64,000 nucleotides of DNA from Ypsolopha sequella (taxonomy: Eukaryota; Arthropoda; Insecta; Lepidoptera; Ypsolophidae): positions 16,696,001 through 16,760,000 of the forward strand of contig OW204000.1 of assembly GCA_934047225.1 (NCBI GenBank), read 5' to 3'. Below are positions 38,501 to 53,500 of this stretch, one piece after another. Under the pieces are notes generated by a model that was not told the DNA's origin, searched no databases, and was given only the letters and a program-made list of their open reading frames with translations. Position 1 is the first letter of the stretch; each line of letters starts with the position of its first letter. A program made the position numbers and the translations under genes.

Positions 38501-41500
38501 TATGAGTAGCTGTGCTGTATCCGACACGTCCGTACTTTCATCCATCGCTAAAGAGAAGCAGTCGAAAGACTGCGCCTTATCCCTGAGTTGTTCACACAAA
38601 TTAGCACCCAAGTCTTCAGTACGTCGGGTGCAAGTTCTTGCAGAGAGACTAAGACTTTCAAACATTTTTTTCTGCTCTGGGCATATTTCTTCTGCGATAG
38701 CTAAGACACACTCTTTTACTAATTCACTATCGGTAAACGGACGTCCACTTTTTGCAAGAATCTCTGCTACCCTGTAACTGACCCGAACATTCGATTCGCT
38801 GTTGTCTGCCACAACCTTAAATATGTTTTGTTGATTTTGTAATGACGATTTCAAAGTGGAAATTTTCCTTTTCCGTATTTCTCCTTCAAGACAGTCAAAT
38901 TTAGCTTTGTGCTCAGTGTCGTAATGTCGCTTCAGGTTATATTCCTTTACTACAGAAATACTCTTTTGACAAATCAAGCATAACGGTTTTCCTTTAAACT
39001 CGATAAAAAAGTATAATTCTGTCCATAATTCGTTAAAAACTCTTTTTTCTTCTTCTATCTTCCTTTTTCTTGAAGCCATGTTTATATAATTATTCTGTAA
39101 CAATAATGAAAAAAATTAAATTCGTTGTAAAATTATATGTTCCAGTTAGCACCTACAAATTCAACTCCACATTCAAATAATAATTAAAACATGACACACT
39201 CGTAACTAACTTCATGTCATGTAACTACTATCCCCGTCCTTATAACATTTACCCATCAATCTGAAGGTTCACATTAACAAGCAGTAAATAAAATAAAACA
39301 AAATGCTCGCGAGTGCATACAACTTACCTCATACGTCGTGCGTGAGAAGCTATCAGCGAAGGGAAGAAAGGTGAAACGAAACGCGTAGCTAGCAACCAGA
39401 TGAGACGTGAGTTTCCGGCGAATTTCCACAACCGAATGTGGCGAGAGCCTCGCGCGGCTGTGATTTTAACTAAAACCGGTCGCTTTGAATTTTTTCGCCG
39501 CCGCACACCTGCGTCTAATCAAAGACTGCCGCCCGCCGATAAACGCAAAAGAAATTGCCAAGAATTGAATAAGTACAGCAAATATTTATTTTCGGTAGAA
39601 ACAATACATAACATCACAGTCTTGATAAACAGTTCTTAAGAAATGAAATAGAGGTACATTTTTATCACCCCGCGTGGGAGCGAGCTTTCAAGAATACTCT
39701 CATGGCCCAGCAGCATGGCCGTATAAATTCTAGTGAATTTATATGGCCTTTTGCTTCGGTATTTTTTTCTTACGGACCTCAGGCTTGCGGGCCGCACCGA
39801 TATAGTCTACGGGCCGCATGCGGCCCGCGGGCCGCCGGTTGCCGACCCCTGGTTTACGAAATGAGCGATGTGAGTGTCCGAGTGTCCCAATGTCTAATTA
39901 TGTTCAGATGCACACAATACTTTATCTAGGACCATCAAATACACCGTCTTCGTGTGAGATTAATTATAATATTGTCAACTTGAAATTTTACGAAAACTGA
40001 AAAGAAGAACACTCGTTCATGAAAGTCTGGTGCGTCGTCTGGTAATGCTGCCTTAGGGCCAATCAGAAGCCACAAGGGCGTGGCTTAGGAAATAAGGACG
40101 GGACTTATTTCTTTTTACTGTTGTTTACTGGCTGTCTAGCGGTGTTATAATAATTTTGACCGATCACAGCGCAGAATCGCGGTGTTATAATGTAATATTA
40201 AGTATAACATCGGATAAACAATGTAGGTACTTATTTATAAAACCGCTTTAGTATGGGAGTACATACATTATTTATTGCACACGATAAAACTTTGTACACC
40301 AATGAGCTCAATACTATTCAGTCTTTTGTTATAGCTAACCTATGGTAATAGACACATTCAAGCTGTGAGGAAAATGCCCAAGCTCAAGCTTAGGCTGCCA
40401 TCAGACGGACAGCATCGCAGCAACCGCGCGCAGTCGATATATTCAACTGCATGCAATTGTACGTTCGACTTCGTTCAGTCATGATATCAACTTGACGCGG
40501 TCGGCTGCAGTCGTGTGAAGTCAATATTAACTGCATACAGTCATGACTTCAACTTTACGCGGTCAGCTACAGTCGTTTAGTGTCCATCGCTAACCGCATA
40601 CAGTTACTCAAGGAGCATTTTTCAATTCAATAACACAGCTGCCGGCGGCGGCGCCGTAATAATAATAAGATAAGTAACGTCTATGTTTCCATTTCGACGT
40701 CAAATCTTACACTGAGCTCCTGCCCCTCTATTCTGTATCTTTAGTTGCCAACTGAACTAGGTGCCTATCATGAAAAACATTGCTAAAAACGGAACTTGCA
40801 AAATTGCTTTTAGTGGGTATTGAACTATTTACGAACTGTGTCGTTACTTCAAGTGTGAACATATCCTTAGACAATCGGAATTCGATAGTATAGCTATGTT
40901 TTTGATGATAGACACCCAGTCCAGATGGCAACTAAAGATACATAATAGGCCCTCTGGGCTATACGTGGCGTCAACTGCGCAAATGACTGCAGATAACTGC
41001 ATGCAGTTGAATATATCGACTGCGCGCAGTTACTGCGATGCAATACGTCTGATGGCAGCCTTAGTAGTGCGAATGTCTGGTTGTCGGTGTATACGGGCGG
41101 ACCCTGTTATTAATATCACAAAATATCACTTCTGAAAATAAAGTTAATAATTTTATTATTGATAAAATCTGCTGTTATAAATATTACAACTTTTAACAAC
41201 TTTTTGGCTTTCTTGTAGGTTCCAAAATTCCATTTAAAAACCGATAAAGAAACTAGCCAAATAAATTGATAAAACTACGAGTAAGCACCTGTGTGTACAG
41301 TAGCCTCCTAAAACATTACGTCTTTTATTTTACCATAAGATTTTTAACTAGTTTAAATAATTGTGCAAGTAGAATAGAATATAATAGAAGCCGTTTATTT
41401 GTCACAAATGAAAACAATATTATAAAAACAAAATACACAAAACACACATGACAAATCGGTCTAAGGCTCGACTTATGGCTGTTTGTTAAAAACAAAAAAC

Positions 41501-44500
41501 CGTCTATCTTCCGTCTTGGCCTATATTACAAAAGGGAACACAAAATCAAACAAAAATAAATAAATAAATATATGAACAATAATCGGAAACTAAACTAAAA
41601 TTGCATTTAAAAAACAGATGGAATAAAAAATAATACCTAATACGTAATCGGATCCTTCTATTCAATAACCCCGCCAGTATTTATTCTGTGCCAGTAGTCT
41701 GGGACTGTTCGGAAAACAACCATTTGCGACATAAGTAAATACCTACCAATTTAAATACCTACCTTTGCTTCAGGCTAATTTGACAGATAGATGACAGACA
41801 GAGACAGACCACTTTTTTATAAGCCGTCACACATCACAATCAGTATAATGTCTAAAATGCTCAAGTGACAAGGTCATCGGACAATTCTTTAAAAAATCAT
41901 AAAAAGATAATGGTAAATTTATATACTATAATAATGAAAACTATGTCCTAAAATGGCGTATATTCTCTGAAAACAAATTAAAAATAAATTAAGCTATGGG
42001 AATTGGACGACTATTATATATCACAGTGACAGGTCAATGTCATAGATAAAGCATGATTGTGGTGTCACTCGGACAATAGCTGAGTCATGTGAAGATTGAC
42101 TTGTCCCTGGCTCAGTATAAGGATTATACTTTCTCCCTGGGTACGTACAGTGGAGACCGCATCAAGTAAGACACATTGGACTTTGTACCTATCTTATAAT
42201 CTTCACTATAGGGGCTAATTTCGTACTGCAAGTGTATAGCTTGATGAGGTCTCCACTGTACCATTTTTCTGTTCTCTCGAGTAGAATATTGTGTTGCCTG
42301 TGCCATTTCATGTTTGATATTGACAAACAATAAATATATGAACAGAACTTTGTGCTTGCAGTGAGCAATTTCTTTAATAAACTAACTATTCTTAAATAAA
42401 GTAACAAACGAAATAAGACTTGTAAAATTGTAGTTTAGTAAACTATTTCCAACTTTTCCAAGATAATGCTTGTTAAATAATGATCAATTAAACGCCTACT
42501 CGCACCCAGTTATCACTGTCGCCAGTATCATATCGGTAATTTCGCAGTTAAATCCTCATGTCAGGATGGCCGAGCGGTCTAAGGCGCTGCGTTCAGGTCG
42601 CAGTCCACTTCTGTGGGCGTGGGTTCGAATCCCACTTCTGACAATATTTTCTTTTGCTTGTTTTATTTTCTTATTCCAGAAAAGTAAAATGGAAATATGA
42701 AGAACTAAAACTGTCTTACTTTCTGTCTGTCTGCAGCACCACTAAAACTTTTGGGCTGTTTTCAAGGGATATCCGAAAGTTCATGTTAATTTTATAATGT
42801 ATCAATTAAAGCGTTTTTTATTTAGCAGAAAATTAGACATTATGTATACTCGGTGACTTTTAACCAAACCCCAATAATTTTAGAGGTTACATATTAAGAA
42901 ACATTAGGAAAACACATGTATTAATGTAAAAAAAAACATTAACTTGCAAATATAATCTATGTTTATCCTAGCCATTCCCATACGGAACAAGTTCAAAATA
43001 GTCCAAAATAGTGAGATCAACAATAAAATAGCTCCGCGCGATATAATTGTCTATGAACTCGATAGAGCGTGTCTCTTCCTTAGAGTATAGCCTACATATT
43101 TATACTCTAAGATCCTGAGCTAAGATCTCTTGGATTTCAAGATGGCAGGCAAATCCTTTTTTTTTTATTTGTTCTATTTTTATTAGCTAACATTGCTACC
43201 CTCTTGCTACCGCTCTTTTTCTAATTTTTGACGTTTATGCGGTTTATGTAGGCAGTGGTGATAGGTGGTGATCCAAGGAGGTGGTGATAGGGTTTGATAG
43301 GGCATCTATGGAAAAATTGTTATGCGAATTTTGGATTTTTGGCCAAACTCGATGAGTATTCTGTTCCCTGTGTTAATTTTGGATGGTTATTCTGAAATTG
43401 GTTTTAATTATTCTACAATCTATAAAATATTATATATTAATATTCGACTGATGCCGGCCCCAAAGTGGGCCGAAGTATATATCGAAAATACCGTCATCGT
43501 ATTTTTTCTTGTGTCTAGAAGTATCAAGTTATATAAAATTATTGGGGGTTACATGAAAAGTCAATACATGATTCAGCTTATCACAAAAATACCTTATTCA
43601 AGTGGATCCTTAAATAAATAATCAGTTCAATAGTGCTCTTCGTCGTAATCAATACAATATAATACAATACAATATAGCTTTATTGTCACACCACAAAATA
43701 AAAAGAATACAATGAATTGAACTTAAAAATACGAGTGAATTACAAATTTAATTACAAATAATTACAAAGGGTAAGTACAAATAGGCGGTCTTATCACTTA
43801 AAGCGATCTCTTCCAGACAACCTTTAGGTGGAAAAAAAATTAGATTAAGATTGCTATTTATATTTCTTATTTTATATTATATTTATATTAATATAACTAT
43901 TTATAATTTACGAATGCCTGGCCGATTAAGTTGATTTTTTTCATGCAAGTGTAAAATTACAGTGGAATCACGAGAAAATTACGAAAAACCTTTAAGGCCT
44001 TCTCTTGTACGACGTCGAGAACACACACAATTTAAGAGATTTTTAATTCTATGAGAAAAATAACTTGAAAATCTATATATTATAATTTACATTGAAACAA
44101 AATAATACTTAAATAACATTAAAAACTTACCTATCAAATAAAACTTACATAAAACAAAAACCCAATAATAACTTAAAACCCTTATAAAACTAATAAACTA
44201 AACTAACTATAAATAAAAAACCTATCTAGATCGTCACCGTCATGTGGAAGGGTACCTAGAAGGCTGGCAGCGTTTCCTCTTTGAATGGCCTGACTGATTC
44301 TGTGGCTAAGATAAGCGCCAGCCTTCGGATCCCCACAAGCGTCGATGAGCCGTGATAACACTTTAAAAAGGAGCTAGAGGACTCCACGGCCCGAGGGTCT
44401 CGACCCCAAAACACGCAAATATGCAGTCCGACCTAAGGGCTGCATACTTGCGCCTCTTATTTCCCTCAGCCACTGCCGCAGCCACACCAGCCCTAGGGTT

Positions 44501-47500
44501 GCCAACCGTACTTTAAAATAAAGTATCTTACGTTATTTTGGGTCCCTGTACTTTATACTTTTGAATATCAATAAAGTACGTGAAAATACTTTATTTCAAT
44601 CTTTACATAAAATTAGACGTAAACTGAAAACAAAAACAGAGCCGTAAAGAAATCCGAGAGAAAATGTATGAACTTCCTTCATTGTGGATGATATTTTTAT
44701 ATTGTGCGTTTGTGTTTATGCAAATAGCACAAAAAAAAAACAGTTTCACAAAATGATTTGAGGATGTTAGTATGTAGTCTGGCCTTCCTAGTTCCTACCG
44801 TCCGCAGCTACCGTGACATTTTTTTCAAAAAATCTTTGAACTCCCTTGAATAAAGAATGCTTTTTTCTAAAGGACCGTACTTTGTATTTACCTTCCCTGA
44901 AATCAGATATACTTTATTTCTTCTAAAAAAAGTTGGCAACCCTAACCAGCCCTGATGGCGGTAACACTGATGCGGGACGGACGGTGCTAGTGTGTCGACA
45001 CACTTCACAATCTTAATTTTAGTAGCATTTTTTCATGTTTACTTTACTATTCAAGATAACATTAATTTATGCAGCCAAATTCATAGATTGATAAAATATT
45101 TTTCGAAAACAAAAATAAAACTTTTACTATCCTATGTATTCACGGCGGGCTTGCATTTGTAAGGAACAGATTTCTTTTTATTTTTAATAAAATATCATCG
45201 AACCTTAATACGGACTACTTACCGAGTTTTCAGTATGAATTTGCCTGCATAAATTAATGCCACCTTTTATAACGGTAAAGAAACCTCAAGATACGAGCCC
45301 TACTTCCACTTCTCTGTCTTTTCAGGGTTCCGTCGTGACGAGATCATAAAACGAAACCAATATAGGATCACTTTGTTGTCCGTCTGTATGTCTATCTTAG
45401 TTTTTACTTTTTTGTTTAATTTAATCATGTTTACTAACTTTATTTGATACAATGATATGGAAGTTTTACTCGCTCATAGTCGGATTTTTAAAAATCTACG
45501 TTTTGAAACAAAATAATATATATTTTTTAAAGTGTATCCTAATGTTTTATTTATTTGTCTCATCTCCCCTTAATAAATTCTTCCCCCTTGCTTCATCTTC
45601 CCCCTTAACAGCATTCTAAACAACAAGGTGTATATTCGCAGGGTTCCACCGCGACTCTGTGCAGCGTATGGAGACGATCCGACTAAACCCTGCCGACCAG
45701 GCGGCGCTGGCGGGCCTCGTCAGCCAGCAGCTGCCGCCGGACACCTACATCAAACACGTCTGCTACACGAACTTTACCAGGTGCGTGAATATAAAATACA
45801 AATACAAATTCTTTATATCTTGAAAACTTACACTAAAACATGCTTTAAAATTAAATCCCTAAACATTAACTGTGTTACTACAAAACGATGTTTAACTTTA
45901 GACAGTGTTTAAATCTGTTGTTGTGGCCTTTTCTGTCATATCGTAAAAAAGTAACAGCAACAGATTTAAACACTGTCTAAAGATACACCGTTTTGTAGTA
46001 ACACCGTAAAATTCTTCAAAAAGCTTAAACTTCTATCTTTACCCTGCATGTACATAGAACAAATTGCAGTTTTTGTACAACAGGCAGATAATTTTCCTAA
46101 AAAAAAGAGGTCAGCCAAAGATCACTAAGAAAAAAAGGAGGCGAGAGATTTTACTTTACATACACCCTTGAAAACTAAGCCAAGTTAAACAAAACATCTT
46201 CCAAATGGCAGTCAGAGTATTTAATGCTTTACCGGACGATTTTAAAGATTTACCACTGAACCAATTCAAGAGCAAACTTCACATGTGGCTCGTCGACAAA
46301 TGTTTTTACTCGATGGATGATTTTTTTTATTATAATAATAATTTTTAACGTTAGTTTATATAGATTGACATTCGTATTCTTTTTAAATTGACGATTCACA
46401 TAATTGAACATTATAAATTGAATTATTTTATATATTTATTTGTAATTCAGATTTTAAGGTTTAAGGTCAATTGTTTCTTTGTTTGTGTTTATTTAGATAA
46501 ATATTTCTACGCCAAATTTGGCACGTTTTTGAGGAATGACACATTTAAGCATATTGTAACACCTAATATTTAAGGACTAAAAGTCAAACAAATAAACTTT
46601 TCTATTCTATTCTAAAAAAAACATAATAAATTATTAAAAACAGATTATTTAGTGTCTACGTTTTCCAGTGGACCCCAAACTAAGTCGGACTTGTCACGTG
46701 GGATCCAGAGATATGATTACCAGACTAAAGTATGAGTTTTGATAGGGTTATACAAAGCAAAAGTTGACAGTAAAATAATTTTTGTGGGTATATGAATAGC
46801 TATTATTTTATAAATAAATATTGAAAATTGACTTAGAAAAACAGTTAAATGAAAATATATCTCACAAAAAATTTTCATTTAACTGTTTTTCTATACAATT
46901 ATAATTATTATTTTATAAATAAGTCAAAAATCAATTAATAAACTAATTATATTGTTAGATAGTAATAATAAGTATGTATTTATAAAATGTATATAAATAA
47001 AATAAAATAAGTAAATATATAAATAAAGGGCTGAAGCAATATTTCGGTAGCGTCGTAATCCAATGTAGACAGATAAGTTGTAACAGTCCTCTTAGCCTCT
47101 TTAACTGATATACTGCAGTCAGATCTTGAAATAGCGTTATAAATAAATAATTATTTATCCCGTAAGATGTAAAAAATATATAATATATACAATTGTGACA
47201 ATACAAGCAGATCGTAAGAGCCATTTCACACTTTTAGCGAGAAATCTAAAATTTCAAGCGCCTGATTTCCCAATACGTTTTACTGTTGAATACATGATAA
47301 ACATGTAGACCAATCTTTCCTATTGGCAGTTAATGTACCACGTTTCCAAATCCTTCTTTATATTTTTTGTAGTGATCTTCCACACCTTGTTTAGGAAAAA
47401 CGAATCACATTGGTGTCGATTTGGCTAAACACAATTTAACTAATTTGACAGGACTAACCTTATTTTAAGCGTTCTGTCTTTGTCTTTTCGATACGTAAAG

Positions 47501-50500
47501 AACAAGACAGAAGGCTCAAATTAAGTTTAGTTCTGTCAAATAAGTTAGCCGAATCGACACAATTGACAACTTTAAGGACCTAATTATTATCATAATATAC
47601 AAGGTGAATTTGTGAACATCGTCCAAATTCATACTTGAGCCTTGGTAAGTGATCAGCATCATGAACCAATAACGATTTTTGTAAAATTCATAAAATGAAA
47701 TTTCGACTCCCCATAGTGATTCACTCAGGACTGGGAGTGAATTACTATGGGAAGTCGAAATTTCATTATACGAATTTCACAAAAATTGTCGTCGATTTAT
47801 GATGCTGATCACTTACCAAGCCTCCAGTATGAATTTGGACGATGATCAAAAAGTCACCTTGTATATACAGGATGTTTGGGGCATCGATGTAAATATTTTC
47901 AGGGGTGATAAAGCAAGTGATTTTAAACATTTTTGACTGAATTTACTTTAGTGCAAAGTTTAATAGTTTTCGAGATATAGACATTTTTTAGTTTTGGCTA
48001 CTTAAAAATAGGTTACTACAATGAAATGATAATAATACAATATTATGACTGAAAAAATACACTTTCTTTTTAGATTCTTCCTAAATACTTCAGTTTAACA
48101 AGATCAATGTGTTCACAAAGAAGTGAAAATAAACATATGTAAATATGATTTATAGCCATATTTCTTGTTTTAATATAATTTCATTGCGGTAACCTATTAT
48201 TAAGTAGCCAAAACCAAAAAATGTCTATATCTCGAAAACTATTAAACTTTGCACTAAAGTACATTCAGTCAAAAATGTTTAAAATCACTTCCTTTATCAT
48301 CCCTGAAAACATTTACATCGATGCCCCAAACACCCTGTATAATACATACTATTAAATAAAAAACTAAAAAAATTACAAAAAAAAATTGCCATTGCATCTG
48401 ATATGTGAATTTGTTGACATGTAATGTACCAGAATATGTATTTTATACAACACTATTTGTGGGCAAAAATAATTCCGTAAACTTTGCTGGTTAATGTCGC
48501 AAATTTACCAGGATTTTTGTATTGAATAGCATAATGACAATCAATATTTCATGTCAAAATAACCGGATCCAGTAATTTTATTGATAATCACTTCATTTAA
48601 TTAGACAGAAATAAAAAATATACCTTACTCTAAATTCCAAGAAAATTGCGATCCAGAAGGGCACGAAATACAAAAAGCGTGATTTTGTGAAATGCCTCTT
48701 AATACCATAAAAATCTGTCATTTCAGTACATTGTTATGGTTTTTGCATAGTTTTTTGTGATTTTTGATTAATTTCTGGGTATTACGCCTTTGTGTGCCGT
48801 ACCAGTTTGCTTTAATAATGGTGTTAATTTATCCCCGAAAAACCCCATATTAAAAATTAATAAAATAATAGCAATAATAAATATATAATATATTGGAATA
48901 CAGGTGAGGAGAGGAAGTAAAAACATGCGAGATATTGGAGAAAAACAGCAGGAAAACCGGAACACACACAGCAACAAAGTTTGACATAGCCGGACTGTAG
49001 TGTTTATTAGCCGGAACTATGCTAGCGTGCTCTGTAATTAGCTTTGCCTGTGGATCCCTAATTGCATTTGATGAATTTCTCACAAAAGTTTTTTTTTTTT
49101 AATGACTTTATATTATTATTGTCCTTTTGGCATTTACAACTTTGCCTTTAATATCCACGTCGTTATCGTTAGCTAGTCTAGACAAATATTTGCATTTGGA
49201 TCGCGATGATCCTTCAATATTTATTTGAAGGAGTAAGGTTGAACCCCCGATACTTCTTGTCAGAGGGCTCTTAGATAGCCTTTATCTGTTTGACACATTG
49301 ATAATGCAGGAAAACGCTGAGAGGTTCTTAAGGAGCAGGTTCAGAGGGCCAAGGAAAAGTCAGAATACTTCAGGCGTTTACTGGCGTACTGTAAACTTTT
49401 CTGTATTTTACCAAAAAGGGTAAAACACAGTCAAAAATACAACTGAAGCAATTCAGTTCAAAGTAAAAGAAAAGTCCTGCAGTTCTACAATAACTCATTG
49501 TATTTTCTATTTGTGGCATGGAAAAATCGATATCGCGATGTAGGCTTCGTCAGCGCCATCTAGTGTTGGATGTTCAGGCACGTGCGGAAAAATTACTTAG
49601 GCAGATTTAGGGTTACCTATATGTTTTTATTGCGAAATCCATCGCTTTGAATACCCAAATAATTATTAGAGTGCATTACAAACTCGAAAATATTTTGAAA
49701 ATTAGCGCGACTGTCATGTAAAGCAGGTTCAAATTCTGGCTCGAGGAATATTTTCAGAATATTTGTGATTTTAAATTTGTTTCTTATTGATTTCAAGTTT
49801 GCAAAGCACTCTAATAATGATTTTAGAAGGGTTTTTTTTTTCATATTAATTACATTGATTTTAGGGTTCCGTAGTACCTAAAAGGTACAAATAAACCACT
49901 AGGAGGTAAATTCTGACAAACTACCACTAGGATTAGACAACAAATCGACATCCAGACTGAGTGGCGGGCAAAAAGGCGAGGAGAAAAATGTTCACAGGCT
50001 AACATCATATTTGACCCCTCTGCCACACAGCCAGGTTTTAGAGAACACCGTATGCTGTGGACTACGCTGAACAGAATCCGTACTGGGACACCAAAGGGAT
50101 ATCGTTGACTCAGCTCGCTGCGACTGTGGAGCCTCAGAACAGACTATCCGTCACGTCGTGGAGGAGTGCCCCATCAGAAATTCTTCTGATGGGCTGGAGC
50201 AGCTACACGCAATGCAGGACACAAAAGCCATACGATGATGAAAACTTTGCCTTAATAAGAGGGGGACAGAGCAGTGCTGCCAGATCAGCGCATTTTGCGC
50301 CAGATCTAACGCTTTTTAATTAGTTTTTAGCGCCTAGCGGAAAATCTAGCGCTATTTCGGAATGAGTTGTGTCTCATTATTTTAGCACTTTTTTGGAATA
50401 ATTTTGGAAAATCTAACGCTATTTTGAAATGAGTTTTGTTTTAGTCATGATAATTCTACTTGCATTGATTTAATTTAGTATAAAATTACTTTATCTTCTT

Positions 50501-53500
50501 TTAAAAATTCTTTACGGCTCTATAAATTACGTATTTTTTTAAAAAGCCAATCAATTACAATCATCTTATTAATATGGCCACCAATATACAACATAAAAGT
50601 AGCGCTTCTTCTAGCGCTTTTTATAAAAAAAATATATTTAGCAGAATCTAGCGCTTTTTTACAGCGGAGTTAGTGCGCAATACTCAATTGGACCTGGCAG
50701 CCCTGGGACAGAGAGAACGCAGCCTCAATTAAGTAGCTTTAAATTTTTAATTTATGAAGTTTATGAAAGTCTATGAGTCTTTGTAATTAAAAGTTCATGA
50801 GTTTATTTAGTTTCTATTCATGAGTGCTCCGAGGGGGTCTAGAATCGCGTCTAAGGTGGCTGCGATAAAAGTTATTGTTGTTTCTGATCACTTACTTACC
50901 AGTGGGTCTACCGCGTAATTCTCATTTTCATCAACATCAACTTGAGATTGAAATTTGTCGTGCGGGCGACGACGCCCGCCTTACATGCCATCTCTTTTGC
51001 ACGCGTTGAATTGCGCATGCATTTGTTTGAAGTTGATACAAATGAGAATTACGCGGTAGAGCCCCGGGTCTTCACAGCACAAATACACAGTGTAAAAAGT
51101 GAAGCGTTACTAACATAGTATTAAACTTTATTTACTAAAACAATTTTGTAATACTCGTAGCATCGTATATATGTTATTTATTTATATTTTATCACTGGGC
51201 CATAGAAGCCTGAAAATAAATTATTTGATTGATTGATTGATTGATTATGAATTTGTCTAGTACGGTTCTTGATACCGATGGCTTTTTCTGTTCTATCAAA
51301 GTTTGTTTTTTTTTTGCGGTGTTTTCCACTGTTCTCTTAGACGTAGTTGTTGATACATACAAACGTACTTTGCGTGATCTTAGGTCATTCCTAAGATTGA
51401 AAACTTACTTCCAATGCGAGACGCATGACTCGTATGGAAACAATGTTTATTATGAGTTCCTCGCCACAAAACCTTGGAAATAATTTAGTTCTCTTCCGAA
51501 GGAATCGCTTTAAATGTACAGTTTGTTTTACGATTACTTACCACTCATACGGTACCTAGTAAAATATGCACACATAAAATATATACCTAGTAAAATTTAA
51601 GGTACCATAAAATATCATGTTTCTCTGGAATTCCAGCTACAATACAATAAAACGTTTCACGATTCGGCGCCGAACAAACCCGGTAGACAAACTAATCCAA
51701 TAGTACCGTACTATTCTTGCAATTTGCCTTTTGACCGCAACGTTCTATTTGGCTAATAGAGTTTAAAAGTAACAGACTCGGACGTGGCGGCACGTTCGCT
51801 CATCAATCACACTGCAACCGAAGATTGAACCAATTTCTAAGCATTACCAAGCTTATCATTCCATTGAAACAATCGAAAATATCCTTTATCGTGCCTACAT
51901 AAGAGTTGCAGGGTGATAGGAGGAAGTTGCAAGCAGGGGTAGCATGAAATGTACTGTAAAGAAACTGCTAGCTTCTAACCAATAAAAGTAATCTTATTAA
52001 AATGTAACGTTTTTGCTTTCTTGTAGTAATTGTATGTGTGTAACGCAGTCCACAAAGATTATAATATGTTTTTTTACAAAGAGTCACACGACTATGTCAA
52101 CTATTTGCTTGTTTCCTTGTGCATTTTTTTTAGTTTTAAAATTGCGTTGTGGGCGTGGCCAAATGTCATGTTGTTTCATTTCGCTATAAGGTGCACGCTC
52201 TATGCAACTTGCGAGGACAATACAATCGTGCCGATTTCGTCACCGGCGGTTTCAGGTGAAACCACATTTTGGCAAGACTGTGGAAGTTTTCAAACATTAT
52301 TTTTTGTTATTATTAATCAAGATAACATTTTCCATGTTTGATCTGTTTTATCTTTTTGATTTTATCTAAAACTTTAAAAGCACATGCAGCTACACTTTTG
52401 GTAAAAACCGTTAAATTTACGTATTTCAGGGGTTTTTTGTTAAGATATTACTCATATTTCACGATTTTTAGTTTGACTTAAACATAGATCTAGATAATGT
52501 TAATGGACTCAGCTTGAAATATTATATTAACATTCCATAGACACCCCACAATGTGGTGGCAGCGTTTGTATGGAGGTTGCGCGTAACGATGCCTCTTAAC
52601 TGGTGTTTGTAAATGTTTTGACTATAAGTCTTTCTACGAATCGTACAAGCCCAGCCGGTCTATGATTAATGACATAGATGTAGTTAAGCTAATTGTTGGT
52701 CGGTTGATTAGCCGATCGAGAGCCGCTAATTATACGGAGCTAATGGACCCACGTGTTAGGCTCGACAGATTGTTGGACGTGCGCGTGCGCCATTGTTATT
52801 GCAAGGAGTGTATTATGTAGAGGAAAAAACAAGAGATTATGATTTGAAAAATATAACATGAATATGTATTTTTTATTTAATGTATGTGAAAATATGATTA
52901 ATAATAATTGAACTTAAATAACAAAAATTTTACTTAAAATTAAAACTAGATAAACTTATAAAATACTAAAAACTTAAAAACTAAACGCTTAAAAATATAG
53001 TAGTTTATTCTATAAGTGCGGTAAGGAGGCAATAACTTACGAGGACGATTCAAACGTTTCGAGTAAGTTATTGCCCTTTTACACACGTGTATGATGCTAC
53101 ATTTTTCAATGCATAGTGTCAGTAAATAAAAGATAATTAAATAAATTAAAGAACAGTACAAGTGTTTTTATCAAAATTATAAATTAAAGAAAATTTTAAT
53201 TATTACTAAAATTAAAATGTCTATTATTATTATCATTTTTATGCTCTTCAAAGTACCCTATTCATAAAATATATTAATGTCTTTTTCTTTCGTTATTTTA
53301 AAAGAAATACACAAAAATAAAAAAATTGCGGGATTTTTGTGTACGGAAAGAATTTTGAATCATTTCTTGAGCATTTGAGCATTTCTTTTAAAATAACGAA
53401 AGGAAATGAAAAATTATAAAAATCCGGAAAGGCTACTTTCATTTCTTTACTTTATAAAAAAACATTTTATTTTGTAGTTAGATCATTAGAGTGATCATAC

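Noticed and set aside
38487..38777. 96-codon and other + strand frames across 37500-38800
   Set aside because: Shadows of the hAT transposase on the opposite strand.
37269..39079. Domesticated GTF2IRD2/ZBED-like host gene
   Set aside because: Perfect terminal repeats, a perfect 8-bp target duplication and a frameshift show a transposon copy.
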